From contig NZ_VFOZ01000001.1 in NCBI RefSeq assembly GCF_006716425.1, positions 7,335,237 through 7,399,236 of the forward strand: DNA of 64,000 bases, read 5' to 3'. The stretch comes from Actinoallomurus bryophytorum (GTDB lineage: Bacteria; Actinomycetota; Actinomycetes; Streptosporangiales; Streptosporangiaceae). The notes below the pieces were generated by a model. It was not told where the DNA came from. It ran no database searches and saw only the letters and a list, made by a program, of their open reading frames with translations. Numbering within the stretch: position 1 is the first letter of the stretch; every line of letters starts with the position of its first letter. The position numbers were made by a program, and so were the translations under genes. Positions 1-7,961 of this stretch are shown here, piece by piece.

Positions 1-300
1 GGGTAGTGGTGCGTCCGTCACGGTGGGTTCGGACGGCGGCGCCTCGTTCGCCGGGTCCCAGAGCGGCTGGGGCGGGATCCGCCAGGGATCGGAGGCCGGC
101 GGGGTCTCGAACCGCGGCTTGCCGCCGGGGTCGACCGTGGGCCCCTCGTCGTCGTACGGGCGCTCCCCGTACGGGGGAGGCGGGGCCCACGGCGGGACGG
201 CGGCCGGTGGTGTGCCCGGGTGCCGGCCGCCGGGAGGCGGGGGAGGTATCGCCCAGGGGTCTTCGGGAGGCGGATCCGCGTCAGGTTCGTCGTCAGGCAT
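1..300 (-). CDS. Proline-rich protein, N-terminal part (runs off the window)
   Basis: The minus strand reads open from an ATG at 300 to the window edge, about 100 residues with no stop. The start MPDDEPDADPPPEDPWAIP is followed by long stretches of proline with scattered acidic, tryptophan and tyrosine residues. This is typical of the disordered cytoplasmic N-terminus of actinobacterial membrane proteins (RDD, DUF4190 or trypsin-like types), but the domain that would identify it lies outside the window. A GGGAGGGTGAG stretch about 15 bases upstream could be the ribosome site. No function is assigned. Confidence 0.5.
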   Translation of the reverse strand, partial: MPDDEPDADPPPEDPWAIPPPPPGGRHPGTPPAAVPPWAPPPPYGERPYDDEGPTVDPGGKPRFETPPASDPWRIPPQPLWDPANEAPPSEPTVTDAPLP

Positions 301-504
301 GTCGTGCCGAGTCACGCTCACCCTCCCCGTCTATCGCCGTGAATGGCGACCCCCCGCGACGCGACCTTCCACAATACGATCGTGGCGGCATCTTATCCGG
401 ACAAAGCGGGCAAGCGCCTCGTTCACCGTGTGGTGTGACCTATCCGCAAACTTTTCTCCGCCCGAAAAGTGTTCTGTGGCATTCGCCGGGCCGCATTACG
501 GTCG

Positions 505-1374
505 CTATGGCCCGACGAATGCGGCGAGAATCGGCCGGTAGTGCAAGCCGAGGCCCTGATAGAGGCGGACCGCGGCCTGGTTCGTCTCATCGACCATGAG
601 GGCGGCGCTTCCATGCCGGGCCAGCGCGGCGGCGAGGATGAAGCCGCAGACGGCCCGGCCGAGGCCGCGTCCGCGTGCGTCCGCGCGCACCGCCACGCCC
701 GCCATGAAGCCGACCGCGGGAGCGGACCAGGCGAGCGCCGCGACGGCCGTGAGCCGCCCCGCGTCGTCGCGTATCCCGGCCCACCGCTCGACGCCGGGGA
801 CGCCGGGCATCGCGTCCGAACCGGGGGAGACGGCCTCCAGGAGTGCCGTCGCCTCGGGCAGTTCGCCGCCGCCGAGCCAGCGGGCGGCCCGCTCGCACGG
901 GGCGTCGTTCTCCGTCCGCCCGCACGCGGTGGCCTCGGCCTCCATCCACCCGAACGACTTGCCGGTCACCAGTTCGGGCAGAGTGTCGGCGAGCGCTCTG
1001 ATCGACCCGGGGTGTCCGAGCGGGCGGTACGTGGGACCGACCTCACCGAGGACCTCGCGTACCAGGGGCACCGAGGCACCGGCGGGGCCGTGGACGGCGA
1101 TCCGGTCGCGCCGCGAGATGCCGGACCCGGCGACGGCGACGGCACGGCCGTCCTCACTCGCCCAGGCGCGGCCGCGTCCGCCCAGGCCCTGGGCCGCCCA
1201 CAGGCACAGGGTGTCGCCACCGCACAGTGCCGCCAGTTCGTCGTGGTCGTCGATCGCCCGCATCGGCCGGCATTCTGCCATTCCCCGGCGAACCGCCCGG
1301 TCGGCAGGGGTACGGCCCGCCTCGGTGCCGTACGGCGTGGGATCCCCGTACGGCACCGTCGGGAGTGCGGTCAT
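505..1374 (-). CDS. GNAT family N-acetyltransferase
   Basis: This 289-residue protein has a C-terminal GNAT domain. The acetyl-CoA binding motif is RGRGLGRA at about residues 234-241, followed by the usual second half (ETNQAAVRLYQGLGL). The N-terminal half is a diverged second domain, so substrate cannot be predicted. The ATG at 1374 overlaps the stop of the Clp N-domain gene as ATGA, which fixes the start and implies translational coupling. It is the last gene of a three-gene minus-strand operon (HTH, ClpN, GNAT). It resembles the GNAT at 46039-46767 across the last 150 residues (shared VSPG, RWA-IR and RGR-LG positions), so the two look like paralogues. Confidence 0.8.
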   Translation of the reverse strand: MTALPTVPYGDPTPYGTEAGRTPADRAVRRGMAECRPMRAIDDHDELAALCGGDTLCLWAAQGLGGRGRAWASEDGRAVAVAGSGISRRDRIAVHGPAGASVPLVREVLGEVGPTYRPLGHPGSIRALADTLPELVTGKSFGWMEAEATACGRTENDAPCERAARWLGGGELPEATALLEAVSPGSDAMPGVPGVERWAGIRDDAGRLTAVAALAWSAPAVGFMAGVAVRADARGRGLGRAVCGFILAAALARHGSAALMVDETNQAAVRLYQGLGLHYRPILAAFVGP

Positions 1375-1922
1375 GCGGCCTTGGGGGGAATCAGCCGTGT
1401 CACGTCGTCCCGCAGATCGTCGAGATCGACGCCCGTGGTCGCGAGCACCTGCGCCGCCAGTCCTTCGCCCTCGCGGAGGATGCCCAGCAGGATGTGGCCG
1501 GTGCCGATGTACTTGTGCCCCAGCCGCAGGGCCTCGCGCAGGGAGAGTTCGAGGGCCTTCTTCGCCCGCTTGCTGAAGGGGATGTGTCCCGACGGGACCT
1601 TGCCGCCCCGCACGTCCAGCGCGCCCGGGCCGAAGCTCGCCTCGGTCACGCGCCGTACCTCCTCCAGGTCGATGCCGAGGGTGGCGAGCGCCTCGGGATC
1701 CAGGGCGTCACCCTCCGAGGTGACGATGCCGACGATCCGCCGGCGCAGGTCGTCCGGGTCGAGGTTCCGGCCCCGCAGGGCCTGTGCCGCCGGGCCGCCG
1801 TCTCCGCCCAGCAGTGCGAGCAGGAGGTGCTCGGTGCCGATGTAGGGATGGCGCAGCCGGCGGGCCTCCTCCTGCGCCCGCTGCACGACCTGGCGCGCCT
1901 CGTCTGTGAACCGTTCGAACAT
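1371..1922 (-). CDS. Stand-alone Clp N-domain protein
   Basis: This 183-residue protein consists of two Clp N-terminal repeats and no ATPase. Repeat 1 starts MFERFTDEARQVVQRAQEEA and contains HPYIGTEHLLLALL; repeat 2 (about residues 115-175) contains FSKRAKKALELSLREA and HKYIGTGHILLGIL. In ClpC and ClpA this domain binds adaptors and substrates, so a free copy may act as an adaptor or decoy for the ClpC protease, or as a stress sensor; that is inference. It lies 2 bases after the HTH gene and overlaps the GNAT start by 4 bases, so all three are probably made from one mRNA. Confidence 0.88.
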   Translation of the reverse strand: MFERFTDEARQVVQRAQEEARRLRHPYIGTEHLLLALLGGDGGPAAQALRGRNLDPDDLRRRIVGIVTSEGDALDPEALATLGIDLEEVRRVTEASFGPGALDVRGGKVPSGHIPFSKRAKKALELSLREALRLGHKYIGTGHILLGILREGEGLAAQVLATTGVDLDDLRDDVTRLIPPKAA

Positions 1923-1924
1923 CC

Positions 1925-2158
1925 CTACCGCTCCTTACCGAGGATCCGCCGGCCGCCGCCGTGTTTCTTGTGCACGGCCTGCCGGCTGACGCCGAGACAG
2001 ACCGCGATCTCCTGCCAGGACCATCCCTGGTCGCGTGCGTTGCCGACCTGCAACGTCTCGAGCCGTTCGGCCAGCTCGCGCAGTGCGCGGACCGCCCGCA
2101 GCCCGACCGCCGGGTCACGGCTGCTCGCCTCCTGGGCGAGCTGTACTCCATCGCTCAT
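1925..2158 (-). CDS. Small helix-turn-helix regulator
   Basis: This 77-residue protein has a C-terminal helix-turn-helix, GWSWQEIAVCLGVSRQAVHKK (about residues 45-65), of the kind found in sigma-region-4-like and Trp-repressor-like small regulators. The N-terminal 40 residues are predicted helical (LRAVRALRELAERLETLQ). The ATG at 2158 sits about 7 bases after a good -10 box, so the mRNA is probably leaderless. Two perfect palindromes overlap that promoter, so the protein most likely represses its own operon, which also encodes a Clp N-domain protein and a GNAT enzyme. Direct autoregulation is inferred from layout. Confidence 0.8.
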   Translation of the reverse strand: MSDGVQLAQEASSRDPAVGLRAVRALRELAERLETLQVGNARDQGWSWQEIAVCLGVSRQAVHKKHGGGRRILGKER

Positions 2159-2161
2159 GCC

Positions 2162-2205
2162 GTCAACATAGGTTGACACGGAGGCGTCTGTCAACCCAAG
2201 TTGAC
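2162..2205 (-). promoter_or_regulatory. Leaderless promoter with twin palindromic operators
   Basis: Two perfect 16-bp palindromes, GTCAACATAGGTTGAC (2162-2177) and GTCAACCCAAGTTGAC (2190-2205), share the half-sites GTCAAC/GTTGAC around different 4-bp centres and lie 28 bp apart, close to three helical turns. On the minus strand, one half-site supplies a consensus -35 TTGACA (2194-2189). An 18-bp spacer leads to TATGTT (2170-2165) as the -10, predicting a transcription start at about 2158, the A of the HTH gene's ATG. A dimer on each palindrome would cover the -35 and the -10. Confidence 0.75.
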
Positions 2206-2404
2206 GCGCGGCGGCATGAGTCGAGGCCGGGTGTGCGGGGGAGGTCAGGTGGGGGTCGTCGCGGGCCGCGGATTCCACCGGATGAGAGGCGTCGAATGAG
2301 ATTCCCCTCACCGATGTGGATCTTCCCTCGACAGGGCCGCTTGGCCATACTCGACGGACGGATGTCAGCCTGGGGAGCAGGCCCGAAGCAGTGAAAGGCG
2401 AGGT

Positions 2405-4003
2405 ATGACGGTTCTCACCAGCACGCTCGACCCGGCCGGCGACGCGTACGCCGAGCGCCGGGTGGCGATGCTGGCCAAGCTCGCGGAGCTCGACACCGAG
2501 CAGGCGAAGGCGGTCGCGGGCGGCGGCCCGAAGTACGTCGACCGGCACAAGGGACGCGGCAAGCTCCTGGCGCGCGAGCGCGTCGAGCTGCTGCTCGACC
2601 CGGACGCTCCCTTCCTGGAGCTGTCGCCGCTCGCCGCGTGGGGCAGCGACTTCGCCGTCGGCGCCAGCGTCGTCAGCGGCATCGGCGTGGTCGAGGGCGT
2701 CGAGTGCGTGATCGTCGCGAGCGATCCGACGGTGCGTGGCGGCTCCAGCAACCCGTGGACGATGGCCAAGACCTTCCGCGCCGGCGAGATCGCGCTGGAG
2801 AACCGCCTGCCGCTGATCAACCTCGTCGAGTCCGGCGGCGCCGACCTGCCCACGCAGAAGGAGATCTTCATCCCGGGCGGCCGGATGTTCCGCGACCTGA
2901 CCAGGCTCTCCGCGGCGGGCATCCCGACGATCGCGCTCGTCTTCGGCAACTCCACGGCAGGCGGCGCGTACCTGCCCGGCATGAGCGACCACGTCGTCAT
3001 GGTCAAGGACCGCGCCAAGGTGTTCCTCGGCGGGCCGCCCCTGGTGAAGATGGCAACGGGGGAGGAGTCCGGCGACGAGGAGCTGGGCGGCGCCGAGATG
3101 CACGCGCGTACCAGCGGCCTGGCCGACTACATGGCCGCCGACGAGCACGACGCGCTGCGCATCGGCCGCCGGATCGTGGCCCGTCTCAACTGGCACAAAC
3201 AGGGCCGGGAGCCGCTCCCGGTGCGGCCTCCCGCGTACGGCGAGGAGGAACTGCTCGGCATCGTGCCGGAGGACCTGAAGATCCCCTTCGACCCGCGCGA
3301 GGTCATCGCACGGATCGCCGACGGGTCGGACTTCGATGAGTTCAAGCCGCTGTACGGCACCAGCCTCGTCACCGGCTGGGCGACGCTGCACGGCTATCCG
3401 ATCGGCGTCCTGGCCAACGCCCGCGGCGTGCTGTTCGGCCAGGAGTCGCAGAAGGCCGCGCAGTTCATCCAGCTCGCGAACCAGACCGGCACCCCGCTGC
3501 TCTTCCTGCAGAACACCACCGGCTACATGGTCGGCAAGGAGTACGAGCAGGGCGGCATCATCAAGCACGGCGCGACGATGATCAACGCGGTGTCCAACAG
3601 CCGGGTACCGCACCTGACCGTCATCATGGGCGCCTCGTACGGCGCGGGCAACTACGGCATGTGCGGCCGGGCGTACGCGCCACGGTTCCTGTTCACCTGG
3701 CCGAGCGCGAAGTCGGCGGTGATGGGACCGGCCCAGTTGGCCGGGGTGCTGTCCATCGTCGGCCGCCAGGCCGCGCAGGCACGGGGGCAGGCTTTCGACG
3801 AGGAGTCCGACGCGCAGATGCGCGCGATGGTCGAGGCGCAGATCGAGTCGGAGTCGCTGCCGTTCTTCCTGTCGGGGCGGTTGTACGACGACGGCGTCAT
3901 CGACCCGCGCGACACACGTACGGTGCTCGGGCTCTGTCTTTCCGCGATCAACAGCGCCGCCGCCGCCGAACCGGCGAACGGCTACGGAGTCTTCAGGATC
4001 TGA
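2405..4003 (+). CDS. accD1: Acyl-CoA carboxylase carboxyltransferase (beta) subunit, methylcrotonyl-CoA type
   Basis: This 532-residue carboxyltransferase moves CO2 from carboxybiotin to an acyl-CoA. Two crotonase-like halves are visible. The N-terminal half has VRGGSSNPWTMAKTF (about residue 112) and GGAYLPGMSDHVV (about 187); the C-terminal half has NTTGYMVGKEYE and GASYGAGNYGMCGRAYAPRF (about 410). The length and the GNYGMCGRAY motif match the MccB/AccD1 group of leucine degradation rather than the shorter propionyl/acetyl-CoA type. The partner alpha subunit follows, separated by an IS remnant. GGCGAGGT lies just before the ATG. Substrate assignment rests on family resemblance and on the enoyl-CoA hydratase downstream. 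Confidence 0.92.
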   Translation: MTVLTSTLDPAGDAYAERRVAMLAKLAELDTEQAKAVAGGGPKYVDRHKGRGKLLARERVELLLDPDAPFLELSPLAAWGSDFAVGASVVSGIGVVEGVECVIVASDPTVRGGSSNPWTMAKTFRAGEIALENRLPLINLVESGGADLPTQKEIFIPGGRMFRDLTRLSAAGIPTIALVFGNSTAGGAYLPGMSDHVVMVKDRAKVFLGGPPLVKMATGEESGDEELGGAEMHARTSGLADYMAADEHDALRIGRRIVARLNWHKQGREPLPVRPPAYGEEELLGIVPEDLKIPFDPREVIARIADGSDFDEFKPLYGTSLVTGWATLHGYPIGVLANARGVLFGQESQKAAQFIQLANQTGTPLLFLQNTTGYMVGKEYEQGGIIKHGATMINAVSNSRVPHLTVIMGASYGAGNYGMCGRAYAPRFLFTWPSAKSAVMGPAQLAGVLSIVGRQAAQARGQAFDEESDAQMRAMVEAQIESESLPFFLSGRLYDDGVIDPRDTRTVLGLCLSAINSAAAAEPANGYGVFRI

Positions 4004-4310
4004 CGTCCTCCCCCCGCCTGACGGTGGGGGATTCCACCCGGCCTAAGCAAAGGAGAGCGCGAGTTGAGGTTCGCGGTTCACGGGCCCGCCCAGCGGCAGA
4101 CCTCCCCGCGCGGTCACGGCACGTCCTGCCGCGATGTTCTCGGCGGGCGCGCCTGCCCGTCCCGGCCTCCAATGCCGGTGCCGCTCCACAGCCAGACTCC
4201 AGACAAAGCGGGCCCGCATGCGATGCTTCGACAACGCCTGCTCCTGGTCAGGCGTGGGCTGAAGCCGAAACCGCGTGCGAACACGCTGTTGACCACCACC
4301 GACATTCTGA
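4004..4310 (-). mobile_element. IS200/IS605-family (tnpB-only) element remnant
   Basis: The 365 bases between the two carboxylase subunits hold a shrunken insertion element. Directly after the accD1 stop is a right-end hairpin typical of this family: CCCCCGCC (4011-4018), loop TGAC, GGTGGGGG (4023-4030). The minus strand then carries the start and end of a TnpB protein with its middle deleted (4043-4282), and its upstream sequence (CCTCAGAATGTCGG) runs to about 4310. The left boundary cannot be fixed by eye. No tnpA is present. Confidence 0.72.
4043..4282 (-). pseudogene. tnpB: TnpB remnant, internally deleted
   Basis: From a GTG at 4282 the minus strand reads VRTRFRLQPTPDQEQALSKH..ARFVWSLAVE, the N-terminus of IS1341-type TnpB proteins. 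It then jumps to ENIAAGRAVTARG..GGPVNREPQ, the C-terminal tail seen in actinobacterial TnpB copies, and stops at 4043. About 80 codons remain of the usual 380-420. The RuvC catalytic residues and the four-cysteine zinc finger are gone, so there is no nuclease. The reading frame is still open across the deletion junction, which suggests one in-frame deletion. Confidence 0.72.
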
Positions 4311-4368
4311 GGAGGGAGCGGCGTCTCGGTCCCAGTCCGAAGACCGGAGCCTGCACGCCGCGCAGACC

Positions 4369-6294
4369 ATGATCTCCAGACTGCTGGTGGCCAACCGGGG
4401 CGAGATCGCCCGGCGGGTCTTCCGGACCTGCCGCGACCTCGGCATCGAGACGGTCGCGGTCTTCTCCGAGCCGGACGCACGCCTGCCACACGCGATCGAG
4501 GCCGACCGTGCCGTACTCCTGCCGGGCGCGACGCCCGCGGAGACCTACCTGGACCAGAAGGCGATCATCGGCGCCGCCAGGGCGGCCGGGGCCGACGCGA
4601 TCCATCCGGGCTACGGCTTCCTGTCCGAGAACGCCGGCTTCGCCGAGGAGGTGATCGGCGCCGGCCTGACCTGGGTGGGGCCGCCGCCGGCCGCGATCTC
4701 CGCGATGGGCCTGAAGATCGACGCGAAACGGCTGATGCGCGAGTCGGGAGTGCCCGTACTGCCCGACCTCGACCCCGAGACGATCACCACGTTCCCCGTA
4801 CTGGTCAAGGCGTCGGCCGGCGGTGGTGGCCGCGGCATGCGCGTCGTACGCGGCGCGGCCGATCTGCGCGAGGCGGTCGAGTCGGCGCGGCGCGAGGCGG
4901 AGTCGGCGTTCGGCGACCCGGCCGTGTTCTGCGAGCCACTGCTCACCGGCGCCCGCCACATCGAGGTGCAGGTGCTCGCCGACACCCACGGCACCGTGTG
5001 GACGCTGGGGGAGCGGGAGTGCTCGATCCAGCGGCGCCACCAGAAGGTGATCGAGGAGGCGCCCTCGCCCGCGGTCGACACGGAGCTGCGGCAGCGGCTG
5101 AGCGAGGCGGCGGCCGCGGCCGCCCGTGCCATCGGGTACACCGGCGCGGGGACCGTGGAGTTCATGCTCGCCCCGGACGGCGGCTTCTTCTTCCTCGAGG
5201 TCAACACGCGGCTGCAGGTCGAGCACCCGGTCACCGAGTGCGTCTACGGCGTCGACCTGGTGGCCCTGCAGATCGAGGTGGCCGAGGGCGCCGCGCTGCG
5301 CGACCCGCCCCGCCCCTCCGGCCACGCCATCGAGGCCCGGCTGTACGCCGAGGACCCGGCGGAGGACTACCGGCCCCACAGCGGCACGCTGCACGCGTTC
5401 GAGGTCACGGGCGTCGACGCGGAGTTCCGTGCGCCACCGTCGTACGGGCTGCGGCTGGACGCCGGGGTGGCGTCCGGAAGCGTGATCTCCACGCACTACG
5501 ACCCGATGCTCGCCAAGGTGATCGCCTACGCCCCGACCCGGGCCGCGGCGGCCCGGCGGCTGGCCGCCGCGCTCACCGGCGCGCGCGTGCACGGGCCGGT
5601 CACCAACCGCGACCAGCTCGTCAACACGCTGCGGCACCGTGCCTTCCTCAGCGGCGACACCGACACCGGCTTCCTCGACCACCACGACACGACGGGCCGG
5701 CTCGCCGGCGACGAGGCCGTACGCCTGTCCGCGCTGGCCGCCGCGCTCGCCCAGGCCGCCGCCAACCGCACGTCGGCCGTCGTGCTCGGCGGACTGCCGA
5801 GCGGCTGGCGCAACGTGCCCTCACAGCCCCAGCGCAGCGCCTTCGAGGAGGCCGAGGTCGCCTACCGTCTCACCCGCGACGGCCTCGTCGCCGAGGGCCA
5901 CGAGGGCGTCGAGCTCGTCGGCGCGGGCCCGTCGGAGGTCGTGCTGGCGGTCGGTGGCATGCGCCTGCGGTTCGCGGTCACGCGGTACGGAAGGCGCGTC
6001 CACGTCGACTCCGTGCTCGGACCGGTGGCGCTCACTTCGATCGAACGCCTGCCCGACCCCGCCGAGCAGATCGCGCCCGGCACCCTGCTCGCCCCCATGC
6101 CCGGCTCGGTGATCCGGATCGCCGTCAGCGAGGGCGACACCGTCGAGCGAGGCCAGCCGATGCTGTGGCTGGAAGCGATGAAGATGGAACACCAGATCCT
6201 CGCCCCGGCGGCCGGCGTCGTGGCGACACTGCACGCCGAGGTCGGCGGCCAGGTCGAGACCGGCGCCGTGCTCGCCGTCGTCACCGAGGAGTAG
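4369..6294 (+). CDS. accA1: Acyl-CoA carboxylase biotin-carrying (alpha) subunit
   Basis: This 641-residue protein joins biotin carboxylase and biotin carrier domains. It starts MISRLLVANRGEIARRVFRT. The ATP-grasp glycine loop KASAGGGGRGMRVV is near residue 146 and EVNTRLQVEHPVTE near 278. The biotinyl lysine is Lys605 in EAMKMEHQI, 37 residues from the end as usual. It carboxylates biotin for the AccD1 subunit encoded upstream, most likely on 3-methylcrotonyl-CoA. The ATG at 4369 is the only start that begins the conserved domain; the open frame extends upstream into IS sequence. No strong ribosome site precedes it, so the insertion may have altered its expression. Confidence 0.92.
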   Translation: MISRLLVANRGEIARRVFRTCRDLGIETVAVFSEPDARLPHAIEADRAVLLPGATPAETYLDQKAIIGAARAAGADAIHPGYGFLSENAGFAEEVIGAGLTWVGPPPAAISAMGLKIDAKRLMRESGVPVLPDLDPETITTFPVLVKASAGGGGRGMRVVRGAADLREAVESARREAESAFGDPAVFCEPLLTGARHIEVQVLADTHGTVWTLGERECSIQRRHQKVIEEAPSPAVDTELRQRLSEAAAAAARAIGYTGAGTVEFMLAPDGGFFFLEVNTRLQVEHPVTECVYGVDLVALQIEVAEGAALRDPPRPSGHAIEARLYAEDPAEDYRPHSGTLHAFEVTGVDAEFRAPPSYGLRLDAGVASGSVISTHYDPMLAKVIAYAPTRAAAARRLAAALTGARVHGPVTNRDQLVNTLRHRAFLSGDTDTGFLDHHDTTGRLAGDEAVRLSALAAALAQAAANRTSAVVLGGLPSGWRNVPSQPQRSAFEEAEVAYRLTRDGLVAEGHEGVELVGAGPSEVVLAVGGMRLRFAVTRYGRRVHVDSVLGPVALTSIERLPDPAEQIAPGTLLAPMPGSVIRIAVSEGDTVERGQPMLWLEAMKMEHQILAPAAGVVATLHAEVGGQVETGAVLAVVTEE

Positions 6295-6297
6295 CAG

Positions 6298-7050
6298 ATG
6301 GATCCGCTCGTGAGGGTCGCCGGCGATGGCGGCGTGGCGACGATCACCCTGGACTCGCCACGCAACCGCAACGCGCTGTCGCGGCGGCTCGTCACCGAAC
6401 TCCACGAGGCGCTCACGACCGCGCTCGGCGACGAGGGCGTACGCGTCGTGGTGCTCACCGGGGCGGGCACGGTGTTCTGCGCGGGTGCCGACCTGAAGGA
6501 GCAGTCGGCCGGTGAGCCGCCGCCGGACGTACCCGGGCTCGTGCGGCTCATCTGGGACAGCCCGAAACCGGTCGTGGCCCGCCTGAACGGCCCAGCGCGG
6601 GCCGGCGGGCTTGGCCTGGTGACCGCGTGCGACCTCGCCGTCGCGCCGGACACCGCGACGTTCGCCTTCACCGAGGTACGGCTCGGCGTCGTGCCCGCCA
6701 TGATCGCCGTGACCTGCCTGCGGCGCATGGACCCGCGCGCCGCCGCGGAGTACTTCCTGACCGGAGAGGTCTTCGACGCGCGGCGCGCCCAGGAGATCGG
6801 GCTGATCAACCGGGCCGTGCCCGCCGGCGAGCTGGACGCGGCGGTCGCCCACTACACCGGCATGCTCCTGCGCGGCGCGCCGGAGGCCCTGGCCATCGCC
6901 AAACGACTGCCGCGCACCGTCCCGGCGATGGACGTGGAGGAGGGCCTCGCGCGGATGGCGGAACTGTCCGCGGAGCGCTTCGGCTCGGACGAGGCACGCG
7001 AGGGCATCGCGGCCTTCCTGGAGAAACGCGACCCGCGGTGGATCCCCTGA
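6298..7050 (+). CDS. Enoyl-CoA hydratase/isomerase family protein
   Basis: This 250-residue crotonase-fold enzyme starts 3 bases after the carboxylase stop. The first oxyanion-hole motif is FCAGADLKEQ (about residues 60-69) and the second is NGPARAGGLGLVTACD (about 97-112). FTEVRLGVVPA carries the usual active-site glutamate region. Because it follows the alpha and beta subunits of a methylcrotonyl-CoA-type carboxylase, the natural role is 3-methylglutaconyl-CoA hydration in leucine breakdown; this is inference from position. The second motif has ARAGG where many relatives have GGG or AGG, which keeps the oxyanion-hole glycines. Confidence 0.88.
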   Translation: MDPLVRVAGDGGVATITLDSPRNRNALSRRLVTELHEALTTALGDEGVRVVVLTGAGTVFCAGADLKEQSAGEPPPDVPGLVRLIWDSPKPVVARLNGPARAGGLGLVTACDLAVAPDTATFAFTEVRLGVVPAMIAVTCLRRMDPRAAAEYFLTGEVFDARRAQEIGLINRAVPAGELDAAVAHYTGMLLRGAPEALAIAKRLPRTVPAMDVEEGLARMAELSAERFGSDEAREGIAAFLEKRDPRWIP

Positions 7051-7069
7051 CCACTGCTAACGTGCGCCT

Positions 7070-7900
7070 GTGACCTTCCCCGACCCGCCGGCGGCCGACG
7101 ACCATCAGGGCGCCGGGCCAGGACGCGCCACCCTGACCCCGGACGCTCCGGTGCTCGGCCGGCGGCTGCTCACGGCCGAGATCTGGGTGGTCTTCGCGCT
7201 GTCGCTGGGCGCCAGCGGCGTGTCGGCGCTGCTGCAGCTGATCGCCTCGCTCACCGCGTCCAAGTCGCTCTCCCGGCAGCAGGCGCTGCTCGTCGGCTCT
7301 CTCGCGCCCGGACGGCCCTGGATCGACCTGATGTACCAGCTGTTCAACATCGCGGTCGCCCTGGCGCCGGTGGCGCTCGTGGCGTACCTGCTGCTGCGGT
7401 CGGGCGAGTCGCTGGCCACACTGGGCGTCGACCGGCGCAGACCCACGCAGGACGCCGTACGCGGCGCGCTGCTGGCCGCGGTGATCGGCGGCGCCGGTCT
7501 GCTGCTCTACCTCGGCGCCTACCACGCCGGCGCCAACCTCACGGTCGTGCCCGCGAACCTGCCCGCCGTCTGGTGGCGCATCCCGGTGCTCCTGCTCGCC
7601 GCCGCGCAGAACGGCGTGCTGGAGGAGGTCCTCGTCGCCGGCTACCTCCTCCACCGGCTCTCCCAGCTCGGCTGGCGGCCGGGCCACGCCCTTACGGTCA
7701 GCGCCCTGCTGCGCGGCTCGTACCACCTCTACCAGGGCTTCGGCGGCTTCGCCGGCAACGTCGCCATGGGACTGATCTTCGGCCGTCTCTACCAGCGATG
7801 GGGACGCGCGACACCGCTGGTGATCGCGCACACGCTCATCGACGGGGTCACCTTCGTCGGCTACACGCTCCTGCACGGCCACGTGGCGTGGCTGCCCTGA
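7070..7900 (+). CDS. CPBP-family intramembrane protease-like protein
   Basis: This 276-residue polytopic membrane protein has a C-terminal CPBP (Abi/CAAX protease-like) domain. About seven hydrophobic segments follow a short cytoplasmic N-terminus. The motif block is NGVLEEVLVAGYLLHRL (about residues 181-197), then SALLRGSYHLYQG with the first conserved histidine and IAHTLID with the second. The double glutamate and both histidines are present. The arginine of the common EExxxR motif is replaced by alanine, so protease activity should not be assumed. The GTG at 7070 lies 19 bases after the upstream stop, and TAACGT at 7058-7063 could be a -10 giving a near-leaderless mRNA. Confidence 0.82.
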   Translation: MTFPDPPAADDHQGAGPGRATLTPDAPVLGRRLLTAEIWVVFALSLGASGVSALLQLIASLTASKSLSRQQALLVGSLAPGRPWIDLMYQLFNIAVALAPVALVAYLLLRSGESLATLGVDRRRPTQDAVRGALLAAVIGGAGLLLYLGAYHAGANLTVVPANLPAVWWRIPVLLLAAAQNGVLEEVLVAGYLLHRLSQLGWRPGHALTVSALLRGSYHLYQGFGGFAGNVAMGLIFGRLYQRWGRATPLVIAHTLIDGVTFVGYTLLHGHVAWLP

Positions 7901-7961
7901 CGGCTAGGAGTTGGTCACATCTGCCGAAAAGGACACAGGGTGAACCGATAGCGTCTAAGGC

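Noticed and set aside
423-614. Small minus-strand frame between the first gene and the GNAT
   Set aside because: It overlaps the GNAT 3' end, has no ribosome site and looks like composition; the gap holds only an imperfect stem (479-522).
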